From contig CM060962.1 of NCBI GenBank assembly GCA_030765045.1, positions 259,734,647 through 259,798,646 on the forward strand: 64,000 nucleotides of DNA, in the 5' to 3' direction. Shown here piece after piece: positions 1 to 12,090 of this stretch (positions are counted from its first letter, which is position 1; the number at the start of each line of letters is the position of its first letter). Origin of the DNA: Tenodera sinensis (Eukaryota > Arthropoda > Insecta > Mantodea > Mantidae). The notes under the pieces are model-generated. The model saw only the letters and a program-made list of their open reading frames with translations. It searched no databases and had not been told where the DNA came from. The position numbers and the translations under genes were made by a program.

Positions 1-441
1 ATAGGAGAAAGGTATGCGTATTTTAATAATAGCATCAATAACAAAGAATATCTCGGAAATGATTAACGTCACCAAATGTATTTGATATAAATTATGTGTC
101 TCACCAAGATTTACATCTTTTTATGCGAAAGCAGGTCGTCTGTCTCTTACAGTTGATCAGTTATCCAAAAGTCATTCAGAATAAGTACTTTAGAGGTATT
201 CCCTGATATTTCATTTCTCGTGAAAATATCCTATCTGATAGTTCAATCAAAATCATTGGCTATTTTTTGAGAAAATCAACAATTTTGAAGAAGTTTCCAT
301 GCAAAGGGTAGATTGGAGTAGGGGCATGTTCTTCAAAATAGCATCCATAGCAGTTGTTGAACGAATACCAAATTGGTATCTAACGACTTTTCGTTTTTAA
401 ACTATGCTGTTCAGACATACGTAAACAGGGACACACACACA

Positions 442-493
<52 letters not shown>

Positions 494-660
494 TACACAC
501 ATATTCCTACACGAACCAGTTTATAAAATGGCCATCCTAGATTCGGAAGACCTCAAAACGTGTAATTGCAGTGAAATCTCGGTATTGCATTTTGAGTGGA
601 ATACAGTACCTCCTCCGCCTACTCAGTACGTAGTAGAGAAACTGGAAACAATGACAATTT
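1..660 (-). repeat. TG-cored dispersed repeat, copy A
   Basis: This is one of seven copies in the window of a repeat built as left module, TG/CA microsatellite, right module. Read on the minus strand, positions about 540-650 are the left module (themes such as ttgcattttgag and gaaatctcggtattg), 430-504 is the CA array, and 1-400 is the right module (themes aatttggtattcgt, tctaccctttgcatggaaac and aaaatcattggc). The same themes in the same order recur near 28.7, 35.5, 48.5, 57.0 and 63.6 kb, and the left module alone near 31.7 kb. No coding frame is visible. It could be a microsatellite-bearing non-autonomous mobile element. The relationship between copies is seen directly; mobility is inferred. 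Confidence 0.7.
430..504. repeat. CA microsatellite
   Basis: A run of CA dinucleotides with a few CATA interruptions. It sits between the two modules of the TG-cored repeat, so it belongs to that element rather than being independent. Confidence 0.97.
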
Positions 661-1607
661 TCCTCATATTTTACTAAGCTTCACCGATGCATAGGTTTAA
701 ATGTTTCCTCTGTTGACTATTTGGTATTCCATTATATTTATAGAGGCATATTTTTTCTCTAATAAAATCGCAAAAGATTTAATTCTCTCTGGCCTCCATA
801 CATCACAAATTAGTTAACTGTAGCAGCATCGGCACTGTGCTATCGGGGGCTGTGCACGTTCATACACATTTTGTTCCCGAAATCGTTATTGAGCAATTAT
901 TTGTGGAACATCCCAAAAATAAGCTTCTGAAATATTTTTAACCTGATTGTGAAAGCAAATTTTGCGAGAGAAAGAGATAGGTGTCTTCGATTGTGTACCA
1001 GAGCGTTGTGACCTTTACTAGTGCTGATATTTGAAATGCATTATTAAACCATAATCACGAATACTGCCAACATGCCATGTCCCAGAATTACACTTGCACA
1101 AATAGACTCCTTTATGACAATTTCGTGGATTGGTATATAACTGTATGCGCTTATTAATGGGTCATATTTAATCAACCTTCATTGTGTTTGCATTTGGAAG
1201 AACAAGGCCAATTACATTCCAGCTTGCGTATTTGACGTGGTTCGAGTCTTGTGAAATATGCATATATTAACAAGAGTCCATTGTACCATTGATGTTACAG
1301 GTCGAGCTGGGATTTCCTTCTTTGCCCCTTTTTTGTGAAAGTGGTTTTAACATAAAACTAATCCAGTCTTGACTTTATCTCTCAAAGGCCCAAGTTTGAC
1401 AAGAAAACAATTATATACAAATTAGTATGGTTCACTAATCTTTTAGCCTCCTGCGTCCTGAGATCACAATATTAGTGTTAAAATTATTATTTTGTGCTTA
1501 ATGAGATTATATGGGCCAAAATTAAACAAAAATGAAAAAAGTTCCTCCATTTTTTATTTATTAATTTTTTATTTATTTTTTTGGAGGAGTGGCTCTTTGG
1601 GGGGCCT
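661..1607. other. AT-rich stretch, nothing recognised
   Basis: No open frame of substance, no tRNA-like sequence and no terminal repeats were seen. Short A/T runs occur near 1550-1580. Confidence 0.6.
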
Positions 1608-1770
1608 AAAATGACATTTAGACAGCTACAAATTTTGTTATGTGGATAAAGATGTATTATTAAGTATCAAACGAACAAGAATATTCAAAATATAATTTTT
1701 TGGGGATGCTTGGGGTTCAGAGTTTTTTAGGGGTATCATATATGATACCTCCGGACTACATTAAGTTTTT
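1608..1770 (+). repeat. Dispersed repeat R4, copy 1
   Basis: The sequence from catttagacagctacaaat through a G-rich middle (tggggttcag) to ctacattaag recurs at 11930-12090 in the same orientation, with scattered substitutions. The other copy directly abuts the right edge of the large satellite. No protein is encoded. Confidence 0.8.
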
Positions 1771-1931
1771 ATGGGTTTTATGATCCTACTATGGATAAAA
1801 AGTAGACAAGAGAGAAAAAATGAGCATAGAATGCAGAAGGTATCAAGCATGATAGCACCGGCCATGATGAGTTTAACATATTCACAGACCGAGAAAAAAA
1901 ATCTAAAACCTGAGATATCATATATGATACC
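1732..1931. repeat. Pair of 18-bp palindromes
   Basis: Positions 1732-1749 read GGTATCATATATGATACC, a perfect 18-bp palindrome. Positions 1914-1931 carry the same sequence with one change (GATATC in place of GGTATC). The two are 182 bp apart. A decayed relative (gtatcatgtatat) lies in the related repeat near 12047. They may be terminal or internal palindromes of a mobile element, or a protein-binding site; function is not known. Confidence 0.85.
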
Positions 1932-2421
1932 AAAGGATGCAGGAGGATATTAAATCACTGTGTGTATGTCTGTGAGTTCCTTATGGGGTTTACACCAAAC
2001 TTGACACAGTAAGTCTTTGATAGAGGACGAAAGTTACTATTAGCTTAGAATTCGAATTCCACTTCATTTTACATAGTTATCTTTATATGGTGCATATAAA
2101 CGCTCGCAAGACCATGTATATCTTTGTCAACTATAATCGTATTAACTCGAAAATTGGCAACATAAGAATAATTACTTTCGTTTTCACGGCCTCCCGAAAT
2201 AACAAACGAACAGCGAGTTCATATAATATTCGTTGACCCTTCTGACGTCGTTTATGAAGAAATTACTCAGTCTTTCCTTCGTTTTGATTTTCGTATGTTG
2301 TCTTTCTAGGTCTGTGTATGTTGGTTACTGAGATTAAACAAGGTTACGTTGTCGTTACCTAAAATGCTATTACTTCTTCCCAAGGAGGTTTTCTCTATAA
2401 ATAGCCACGAGGTAGCTCAAA

Positions 2422-2524
2422 TGAGTCAACGTAGAAGTCACTCAACTGCATTAACAAGAAATCATCATTACATAGACTGAGTCAACGTAGAAGTCACTCA
2501 ACTGCATTAAGAAGAAATCATCAT
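2422..2524 (+). repeat. 47-bp direct duplication
   Basis: Positions 2422-2468 and 2478-2524 carry the same 47 bases with one mismatch (tgagtcaacgtagaagtc to aaatcatcat), separated by nine bases. The closeness of the copies suggests a recent local duplication. Confidence 0.95.
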
Positions 2525-2573
2525 GGTATTTGTGGTTGTTCAGCAGTGCTTCTGCATAACATTTTCTCATATT

Positions 2574-2591
2574 TGTGTGTGTGCGTGCGTG

Positions 2592-2662
<71 letters not shown>
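2574..2662. repeat. TG microsatellite
   Basis: GTGCGT repeats grade into a pure GT run. It lies immediately left of the TA target site of the mariner-like element that follows. Confidence 0.98.
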
Positions 2663-2664
<2 letters not shown>

Positions 2665-2669
2665 GTTTA

Positions 2670-3545
2670 CAGTGTCCCCAAAAACACCAACAACGCTTAG
2701 TATGTTCTGCAGGACGGCAAACTGATCGGTTTCCAAATAGGAACCCCCGTTCGGAAATGCACGGTTTGGACGCTGTTGCGTATCGAAGTGCGAGATGGGT
2801 GTATGTTCACATTTCGTCAATAAACCCAACATCGAGCTGTCTACATTACAAACGGGCTTCGAACTGTGTATCTCAAACGTCATTGTAGAGCCTATATCGG
2901 AGATGGTGAGCCTCATGCACATGATCCAATACGTGCGGTTACCTTTGAAGATTTTCAATCGCTCCGTGCACTCGAGGCATAAGGTCCTCCGCTGATGTTA
3001 CAGGAGTGCCATACACTATTCTCTTCATACAAGTCCATAGAGAATAGTCGAGGGGAGCCAGATCTAGTGACCGTGCTGGCCATGGAACTGATTCACCTGT
3101 ACCAATCGATCGGTTTCAATATGTGACGTTGTGGTTATTCAGCACATTTACAGCAAAGTGTGGTGGAGCTCAAGTTGGCCATTTCAGCAGCTGCATACCG
3201 GTACATGTCGCACTGCTGTTAAAAAATATTACTCTATTGGAAACTACAGAAGCAACGCATTAGGATGCGCACGAAGGACTCTATGGATGAATTTAGCCAT
3301 GCGCAGGAATGTAACATGCTCAGGTCGTTCATACCAGTACACAGATGGCTAAAGCGCTGCATACCTTCTGTATTAAAATACCAAAACGAATGTTAACAAA
3401 TTGTAACATCCGTTAGTTCTCACACTTCGATGCTCTACAGCGTTCAAACCGAGCATTTCCGGACAGGAGTTCCTATTTGGAAACCGATCCGTTTGCCGTC
3501 CTGCAGAACATACTAAGAGTTTTCGGTGTTTTTTGAGACACACAG
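2670..3545 (-). mobile_element. Mariner-superfamily deletion element, copy M1
   Basis: The element is bounded by long inverted repeats of roughly 85-90 bp: about 2672-2760 and 3448-3541 are reverse complements with some mismatches. The ends read approximately CAGTGTCCCCAAAAACACC, and a TA dinucleotide lies just outside each end, as expected for IS630/Tc1/mariner elements. The minus strand keeps only transposase relics: a stretch around 3095-2880 resembles the C-terminal part of the family (a degenerate W-P-A-R-S-P region followed by an alpha-helical tail with VHEAH). Stops and frameshifts remove function, and no catalytic domain remains. The copy at 42591 shares the same internal structure, so both descend from one internally deleted, presumably non-autonomous, progenitor. 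Confidence 0.85.
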
Positions 3546-4359
3546 TATATTTATCTATGTATATATAATATAGTATCCTGAGAGTTTTACTGAATTCTCT
3601 AAATGTCTTGGATAATATTTTTAAACGTGTTCAAATAAATGCAAGTGCTACCTAAGGCTAAATGTTGAAGGGATAAATCATCAAACCATGTGCAACGCTG
3701 GATAATTAATTGTGACATTCATCGTATTTGTATGAATGTCTATAGGGTGCCACATAAAACGAATTTTAATTTCTAAGGGTCCTGGAATGGCAATAGGAAG
3801 CTAAATTCGCCAACACTTGAAGCTGCTATAAATTCAGGTCACACAAAAATTACTGAATGAATGGTAACCAAATATGTGCTGGTTACCTATTCTTTGTGTT
3901 TCTGCAAATAATGATAATAAAATTAATAGCTTAAGGCTTGCTTAATGTCGTGTAAAAGTGATATTTGTGACACGCTGCTTCTTAGCTCAAAATGTAATGC
4001 ATACTTCTCGTAACCTTTCCTTCTGTGGTATTTGTGATTGTTCAGCAGTGCTTTTACATAGCGTTTTATTGCTGTTTTTATTTACCTATTTTGCCTATTT
4101 TTTGTTCTATACAGTGTTCCTACAACTTTAGTGATCTCTCTGTCTAAGTGTCGTATGCAATACATGTAAAATGTCTCAAAAAAGAAAAAAGAAAAAAAGA
4201 AAAAGAAATCGCAAGCCTATTGGGCAAGTGCAACCTTTGTCTAAAAGTTATAGGCATAAATCATCAAACCACGAGCAACGCCGGTTATTACACCTAGTAA
4301 TATGTAATATCTCTCATATATCGGTGTTTAAAATGTATTACACAGGATAACCTACAAAA
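3546..4359 (+). other. AT-rich stretch with small internal direct repeats
   Basis: No gene was recognised. Two small direct repeats are visible: gcataaatcatcaaacca-type sequence at about 3672 and 4253, and a tatttgtg-ttgttcagcagtgct motif at about 4027, which also occurs at 2525 just before the mariner element. These suggest an older segmental duplication spanning the mariner insertion. Confidence 0.55.
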
Positions 4360-4710
4360 ATGTGTCATTTTTATTCCTTTATTTTCTTGGAAGCACCCAT
4401 CACTCCGGATGAAATGAAACGTAACTGCAGTAGATTTGCTCTTCGCTACAGGCAATCTTGATTAAAAGTCAACTTTTGCGCGGTGATACATGTAGCCTTG
4501 GTGCGGGACAAGTTTATAATTCCACCTCAAGCAACTGATTGTTGAGCGAAAGATTGACCTGGTTCAACCGTTACGACTTAAAACATTGTAAATGTTTCTT
4601 GACGAATATAGTACCGACAGTCGAGGAAGGTTTTATTTTTGAGTTCAATGTATTTTCATTATGAAAAATCGTAGTTAAATCTGCGAAATTGTAACAATTT
4701 CTCTTTTTAA
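4360..4710 (+). repeat. Dispersed repeat R3, copy 1
   Basis: A segment of about 350 bp containing ggaagcacccatcact, gtagccttg and caaccgttac is recognisably repeated at 57640-58020 in the same orientation with many substitutions and small indels. No coding capacity is seen. It ends about 200 bp upstream of the first candidate exon. Confidence 0.75.
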
Positions 4711-4922
4711 AACGCAAGCTAATTCAGATCTATGAATTCACATATATTTATGTTACCTACAGTGTGAAAAATATAATGTAGGAATTAATTACTTTGGCCA
4801 GTACACATGAGTAACCGATCATATTTGGATTAAAAACTGTTGTTCCACAGGATTTACAACTGGGTTTACTGCCATTCTGAATACAAGCGATGACAAAACT
4901 GTAAGGTTGTTTCTTATTTCAG

Positions 4923-5011
4923 GTAGGTGTGATTGAACAACTTGGTTTGGATATGGGAGAAGGCCAAGTGTTACGTGTCAGCCCAAGATTTAGTGACTTT
5001 CTTCAGGAAAG
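4923..5011 (+). CDS. Candidate internal exon a of an unidentified gene
   Basis: An 89-base open stretch is flanked by a strong acceptor (cttatttcag) and a consensus donor (gaaag/gtaaga). Only one of the three frames is open. It encodes 29 residues beginning VGVIEQLGLDMGEGQVLRV and containing SPRFSDFLQE, leaving two bases of a split codon. The next candidate exon at 5863 starts with one base that completes this codon to AGA (Arg), and its only open frame is the one reached by that join. The peptide has ordinary globular composition, unlike the simple-repeat frames elsewhere. I do not recognise the family. Upstream exons must lie in or before this window and were not found. The alternative is a chance open frame, which the double splice-site and phase agreement makes less likely. 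Confidence 0.6.
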
Positions 5012-5862
5012 GTAAGAAATATTCCATTTCCAGTTTTTGTTCCATTATGGTCCTAACATCCCCGTTTTGGTTCCCAACTTCTTGGCACGAAAGCACAAAC
5101 CAGTTTACCCAGGTATATGTGTTTTAGTTGAAGATTTGCCAACCTGAAGGAAAGCTAATCCATAAAGAGTCGCGGTATGAAAAGTAGAGAGCTGCCAAGT
5201 GAGTGTCTGTTAGACATTGTTTAGTTTGCGACCCAGTGGGGTGTTTCCACACCAGGCTGCAGTCCTAGCTTAGGTTAGCTTCTCATTGGAGGGAATATTG
5301 CCTCAATAGGAGCCTCTGCTAGAGGATTACATCGGTTCAAACTGACAAGAAAATCTGTTGCCGCTTTTTTATATGACCATCGTAATGATGTTATTGATTA
5401 CCGACATAATCCGGATTATGTGAGTGCATAAGTTAGCACATCTAATGCTTACTTTAAAAAAATGCTTAATATATACTTTCACACACATTCTTACTGTATC
5501 ATTTGGATATCACATAGAACTTGTTTCTACGAAATCATGCGAACCAAACGATCCAAATAATACAAGTTTTTAGTATCTCTACCGCTTAGTAACTTGAGTC
5601 ATGTAAAATATTTGAAATATTCTACGAAAAGATTCGAGAACAACATATCATAGGGAGTAAAAGTTATATGTAAGTTAAACATCCATGTGCGCTTATGTGT
5701 CACATTATCGACGTGTTCATCAGCCGTTTCTGAAATGGCAAAGAACGTCGGATATATGTAAAATGTCACTACTTAGTGAAAATGTTTGCTCCACATTGGA
5801 AGGGCAATTTGAAGCGAATTATAATTAAATGTTTTTATATTTATTGGGTACTTCTTTTTCAG
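5012..5862 (+). other. Candidate 851-bp intron
   Basis: The interval begins GTAAGA and ends in a pyrimidine-rich tract, CTTCTTTTTCAG. No open frame, transposon relic or tRNA-like sequence was recognised inside. Confidence 0.5.
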
Positions 5863-5993
5863 AGCATGTATTTCAAGCAAACGTGGATTAATACAGGGAA
5901 GGGTGCTTGTTTCAAGCTTAAATGAAAAATATTGTGCTGAAGTTTTGAATCATATACAGGATGGAAGTGAAATAATCCGCCAGACTGAAGGAG
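5863..5993 (+). CDS. Candidate internal exon b of the same gene
   Basis: The exon follows acceptor cttctttttcag and ends at donor gaaggag/gtgaga. It is 131 bases: one base completing the previous codon, 43 full codons, then one leftover base. The frame fixed by exon a is the only open frame here. The encoded peptide runs ACISSKRGLIQGRVLVSSLN and then a helix-like EKYCAEVLNHIQDGSEII. Together the two exons give about 73 uninterrupted residues. The family is not recognised. The next exon should begin with two bases completing a codon that starts with G; the possible 6453 exon fits this. Confidence 0.6.
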
Positions 5994-6452
5994 GTGAGAG
6001 AGTGGATGTAAACTAACAAAAAATTCCAATAAGTTTTTTTTTAATTAAATGCACTGTTAATTAAATAATTGCGTTTGGAGGTGAGAGAATGTGGCAGCGT
6101 AGTGCAACCTGTTGACTGGGTACCCAGCTTCTGTCGGCAGGTCAATGAACTATTCTAATGCTCTATAAAAACCATTTAAGTAACGTTAGCCATGTATTGA
6201 ATTCAGATACTTTGTCGCGGTGCGCCAGACAGCAGAAAATTACGAGAAAAAGTAAGGTTATGGCTGATTGTCCCGTATGAAAACATTACCTCAAATCTTA
6301 TATTTCCGCAAAATTACAAATATTTTATTTGGTACGTTTAATGGTTTGAATATCTGGCCTGTTTTACGTATTTGAGGGGCTTATGTCATGATATAACAGC
6401 CTCACTTGAAATCGGATTCTTCTTTTAAACGCCGTGCAAAATTGTTTGCTAG

Positions 6453-6503
6453 CTTTCAAAAGTAATTGCAATAGTATATCCGTTAAGGAATCGCAAATAC
6501 CAG
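6453..6503 (+). CDS. Possible small exon c
   Basis: A 51-base interval runs from a moderate acceptor (attgtttgctag) to a perfect donor (accag/gtgagt). Entered in the phase left by exon b it is fully open and would encode AFKSNCNSISVKESQIP, keeping phase 1 at its end. Support is limited to phase and the donor; the acceptor is weak and the peptide is unremarkable. Confidence 0.3.
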
Positions 6504-8410
6504 GTGAGTCAGCTGCCCCTTATTCTCCAGTTTTATGCAATCCCTATTTTATACTCTAACATGAAAACATCGGCCCCTATGCTAGTAGGTCTACCCAAGT
6601 ATTTAACATGGATGTCTTTAGTTACACACTCGATAAAATTATTAGGTACTACTATATATGTTAGAGCATCCCATTTAATATACTTGTAATTGGACAGCTG
6701 ACGTTTGCACCTCTGCAAATGTTCATTGGGACGAGTGAATACTGCATGTTAAACGGAATATGATATTGCGAATACTGTATTCAAATTTGAAGCTACTTTG
6801 AGGTGTAACAAAGATTGTGTGTGATTGCTACTCTGTGACAAAAATGACTAACACATTACGATATAGCGCGTATTTTCTGTGTATAATAGCAGGTCAGGTT
6901 ACTTGTAGGGCTAGGTTTGATTAATTATGTAACACATATGGGATAAAAGATGAAATTGAAAAGGGTAAAATAACATTCAAGAGCACACTATTGGGTAAAG
7001 AAACTGCAAGCAACAGTGGAAACGCAAAGTTTCAACACATGTGTCCATACAGGAACATTCATCTCCATTCAAACAGTCGTATGGGCAAGAGCAGGTCAGA
7101 AAGTATGCAAAATACTTTGACATATCTTTAACCTCAAATTTCTCAGCCTCCATATTTTCTATATTTCCGTAACTTCAAAATGTTCCACACGATGCAGTTT
7201 TCTACCCAACGTTTCTCGTTCCTGTGTTTTTGTCAGTAACATTCTTACTTCCTGCATGTCGTTCATTATTGCTTTTGCCTTGGGGTTGTACACTCAACGA
7301 CATAAAAATACGCCTGGCGCTGTGATTTAGTCGAAAATATTATCGTTTTACGCGGTCTTGGACCACTTGGTCCGCCCTTAGAACAGGTTGACCTGCATAG
7401 GGAGTGTATTATGAAACACTACTGCTCATAGACATTGTCTTGAATAAGAACGTCACTATGTAGCGAGCAGAAACGATATACAAAAGTTTTGAATCGCCAG
7501 GTCCGCCTAGGAACTCCACTTCATAACTCAGAACGTCATTTGTTGCTAGTTATGTTGGTTGTCCATCCCTTTTACATTTGCAATAACATTACGAGTCCAA
7601 TGCTCTGTAAGAGCACAGCATTTCTATAAAGCGTTCACACAAAGCGAAACACAATGGTTGAGCGTTTAATTGATGAACTAGTTTTGTCATTTAATGTGAA
7701 AATAAATACCAACAGTTCAAACATTATTTGAAGTGCAAAAATCAAATAAGTTTCTGTTGAACATAGATGTACACTGAACGCCCACACTAATGAGAAAAAC
7801 TAACAGCACTGGCTATTCTTACCGTATCTCGTACTCAAGCATTTTCCCTTTCGTATCCTCTGCCTTCCGTTGCCTTTTTCTGTTTTGTGAACTGCCTGAT
7901 AAAATTGTGTTTAAAGTAAATAAGTTTTTGTTTGGATATCATGGAGTAAAAACAAGTTTACTCAACACAAAGTTGTGATTACAATTTTGCAATAAAGTTA
8001 AGCAAATATGTTACAAGTCACAAAAAAAATTGCACTTTCACAAACAATAGGTAAAGTTTGTTTAAACTTTAATTTTAAAAACTTAATCTTATAGTATATT
8101 GGTAAACACATATTTATACTTGTTAGTTACGTATTTTACATTTTTATCTCTCTTTTGTTACTTAGCATACTTTAAACAAAAAGTTCACGTTACAGAATGA
8201 GACAAATTATTAAATGAATTTGAAATGCTAACTCTCCCTAACTTTATTTAATTACATGAAAACATGAAATGCCGTTTAGCAAGCAACTTCATTTAATAGG
8301 AGTTGAACCGTCTCCTACAGTGTAGAGAAGGATATGTGAGTGTCCCATTTAAAAGAAAAAGGAGTAACATGTGAATGTTACATTGTATAGTAAAATGGAC
8401 ATCATAAAAA
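6504..8410 (+). other. AT-rich, unassigned; possibly intronic
   Basis: No convincing exon, transposase or RNA gene was seen. A phrase of about 20 bases (ctgtattcaaatttgaagct) occurs near 6775 and again near 12945. The short open frame at 7790-7978 has no supporting feature. Confidence 0.5.
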
Positions 8411-11400
8411 TTCGTTTTTCATTTTTCATATTTTATTTCTCATTTCTTCATTCCTCCTATTTTTATTTCTCATATTCCACTTCTCGTATTCTATCGTTGG
8501 TTTCTCATATCTAATTGTTCATTTCTCATATTTCACTCCTTATATTTCCTTTCTCATATCTCATTTCTGATATATCATATTCCATTTCTCATATGTAATT
8601 TTTATTTTTTCATATTCTCATATATATTTTATTTCTCATATTTCATATTTAATTTGTCACACTTCGTTTCTCATACTCATATTTCGAATTTGATTTGTCA
8701 TATTTCATTCATCTTATTTCGTATTTTGTTTTTCATATTTCATTTCTTGGAAATCTTGCTTCATTTTTCATGTTTAATGTCTCATATTTCATATGTCATT
8801 TCTCATATTGCGTATTTTATTTCTCATTATTCATATTTCATTTCGCATATTTGATATTTTATTTCCCATGTTTGATTTCAGATTTTCCATACTTCGTTTA
8901 TCATATTTCATATATAATATTCCCTTAGTCATATTTCATTTCTCATAGTTTTTCCTGGTATTTCATTGCTCATATTTCAGTTCTCATATTTCACTTTTCA
9001 TACTTTATTTCTTTAAATTTCACTTCTCATTTGTCATATTTCATTTCTCATTTCTCATGTTTCACTTTTCAAATTTTATTTTTCATTCATGTTTCACTTC
9101 TCATATTCCATTTCTCACATTTCATATTTCATTCCTCCCATTTCATTTATCACATTTCAGTTCTAATGTATCACTTGTCATGTTTACTATTTGATTACTG
9201 ATATTTTATTAGTCATATTTCATTTCTCATTTTTCATTTCGCAAATTGCATATTTCACTACTCATATTTCATTCCTCCTATTTCTATTTCATCTCCCATA
9301 TGTCATACTAAATTTCATATTTTTCATTTCTCATGTTTCAAATCTCGAGTTTTATTGCTCACATTTCATATCTCATATTTCGTATTTCATTTTTCATATT
9401 TAATTTCTGATATTTCATATCTGATATTTGCTATTTCATTTCTAAGATATCATTTCTTATTTTTCATTTATCTCATTTCAATTCTCATATTTCACACTTC
9501 ATATTCTTATTTCATATCTCATAATGCACATTTCATTTCTCATGTTTCATATTTCACTTCTCATATTTCATTTCGCATATTTCATATTTAATTTCTCAAA
9601 TTTTATAGTTTACTTTTCACATATCGCACTTAATTTCTCATTTCATATTTCATTTCTCATATTTCATTTCTCATATTTCATTCCTTTATATTTCATTTTT
9701 CATATTTCATTTGTTTATATTTCATTTGTTTATATTTCATTTCTCATATTTAATTACTCATATTTCATTTCTGTAGTCTCATATTTGACTTCTCCCATTT
9801 CATTTCTCAATTCTCATATTGCATTTCTCACATTTCGTTTCTGATTTTTCATATTACATTTTTGGTATTTAATTTGTCATATTTTATTCCTTCATCCTTC
9901 ATTTCTCATTTCTCATACTTCATTACCCGTATTTCGTTTCCAAATTCTCGCATTTCACTCCTCATATTTCATTTCTCATATATAATTTTTCTTTCGTTTT
10001 TCATATATCGTATTTCATTTATCATTTTTCATATTAGGTTTCTCATATTTCATGTTTCATTTCACATATATTTGATTTATCATATCTCATATTTCATTTG
10101 TAATACTTAATTTCTCATATTCATATATAATTTCTCATAATTCGTATTTCACTTCTCATATTTCTATTCTCATATTTCGTATTTCATTTCTCATATTTTG
10201 CACTTTAATCTTCATATTTCAATTATCATATTTCGTACTTCATTTTTCATATTTCATTTATCATATTTCTGTTCTAATGTTTAATTTCCCATATTTCATT
10301 TCTGATTTTTCATTTCCCATGTTTCATATTTCACTTCTCATATTTCTTTCTCCTATTTCAATTTCACTTCGCATATTTCGTATTTCATTTCTCATATTTC
10401 AGTTCTCAAATTTCATTTCTCATTTTTCATATGACATGTGTCATAATTTAGCTCTCACTTTTCATATAACTTTTTTCATATCTTATGTTTCATTTGACAT
10501 TGCTTTTTATATTTCATTTCTCATATCTGATTTCTCATACTTCCTATTTCATTTCTCATATCTAATTTCTCATTTTTCACTTCTCATATTTCGTATGTTA
10601 TATCTCATTATTCATATTTTATTTCTCATATTTCTTGTTTGAGTTCTCATTTTTCATTTCCCATATTTCATATTTCAGTTCTCATATTTCCAATCTTATA
10701 GTTCATTTTTCATCAGTTAGATTTCATTTCTCATTTCCCATATTTCATATTTCATTTCTCAGTTTTCATATTGCATTTCTCATCTTTTGTTTCTGATTTT
10801 TCATATTACATTTTTCGTATTTCACATTTCATTTGTCAATCTTCATTTGTGATATTTCATATTTCTTTTTTCATATTTCACTTCTCATATTTCATGTTTA
10901 ATTTCCCTTATTTCATATTTCAGTTTTAAAATTTCATTTCTCATATTTAATTTCCCCTAGTTCATTCCTTATGTTTCATATTCCACTTTTCATATTTCAC
11001 TTCTCATATTTAGTTTCTATATTTCATATTTCATATCTGATATTTGATATTTCATTTTTAAAATTTCATTTACTCATATTTCATATCTTATATTTCACAG
11101 TTCATTGCACATATTTCATATCTCATAATTCAAATTTCATTTCTCATTTTCATATTTCATTTATCATTTTTCATAATTTAATTCTCACATATTATAGTTC
11201 ATTTCTCACATATGGTATTTCATTTCTCATTAGTCATATTTTATTTCTCATATTTCTTGTTTGAGTTCTCATTTTTCATTTCCCATATTTCATATTTCAT
11301 TCTCATATTTCCCATATTATAGTTCATACTTCATCAGTTATATTTCTCATTTTTCATTCTCATTTTTCATATTACATTTCTCATATTTCATTTGATTTTT

Positions 11401-11920
11401 CGTATTAAATTTTTCATACTTCATATTTCATTTGTCAATCTTTATTTGTGATATTTCATATTTATTTTTTCATATTCACTTTTCATATTTCATGTTTAAT
11501 TTCCCATATTTCGTTTCTGATATTTCATATTTCAGTTTAAAAATTTCATTTCTCACTTTTCATTTCTCGTATTTCATATATCATATTTCGCACTTCATTT
11601 CCCATCTTTCATATGTCATAATTCTCATTTAATTTCTCATATTTAATATTTGATTTCTCATATTTGATAGATTATTTCTCATATCTCCTATGTCAGTTTT
11701 CAATATTCATATTTCATTGCTCAGATTTCATATTTCAGTTTCCATTTTACATTTCCCATATTTCATATTTCGTTTCTCACATTTCCAATCTCATATTTCA
11801 TTTCTAATATTTCATTTCTCAAGTTTAATTTCTCAAATTTCATTTCTCATAGTTCATTTCTCATATTTCACATTTCATTTCACATATTTCACTTTTCATA
11901 TTTTATATTTAATTTCTCCA
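8411..11920 (+). repeat. 3.5-kb degenerate TCATATTTCATTTC satellite
   Basis: The whole interval is made of variants of tcatatttcatttc, a 14-bp unit that itself reads as two seven-base halves of the type tcatttt. Substitutions and indels are spread throughout, so arrays of identical units are short (for example near 9655-9690). The plus strand is strongly T-rich and C-containing with very little G. All open frames in it, rich in Ser-Tyr-Phe-Ile-His, are by-products of the repeat. It ends abruptly against dispersed repeat R4 at about 11925. Degeneration implies an old array. Confidence 0.97.
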
Positions 11921-11929
11921 GTCATTTAG

Positions 11930-12090
11930 ACAGCTACAAATATTGGTATGTGGATCGATATGCGTTATTAGGTATCAAAAGAATAAGGATATTCAAAAAG
12001 TAAAATTTTGTTTTTTGGGGGGTTTGGGGTTCAGGGGGTTTAAGGGGTAGTATCATGTATATCTTCGGGGCTACATTAAGCCTTTTGAGG
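11930..12090 (+). repeat. Dispersed repeat R4, copy 2
   Basis: Matches 1608-1770 from catttagacagctacaaat to ctacattaag in the same orientation. Its left edge coincides with the right edge of the satellite, suggesting either that the satellite grew from the flank of this repeat or that the repeat inserted into the array. Confidence 0.8.

Noticed and set aside
8411..11929. Many Ser-Tyr-Phe-Ile-His open frames that could suggest a membrane protein family
   Set aside because: All follow from the TCATATTTCATTTC satellite; there is no independent coding signal.
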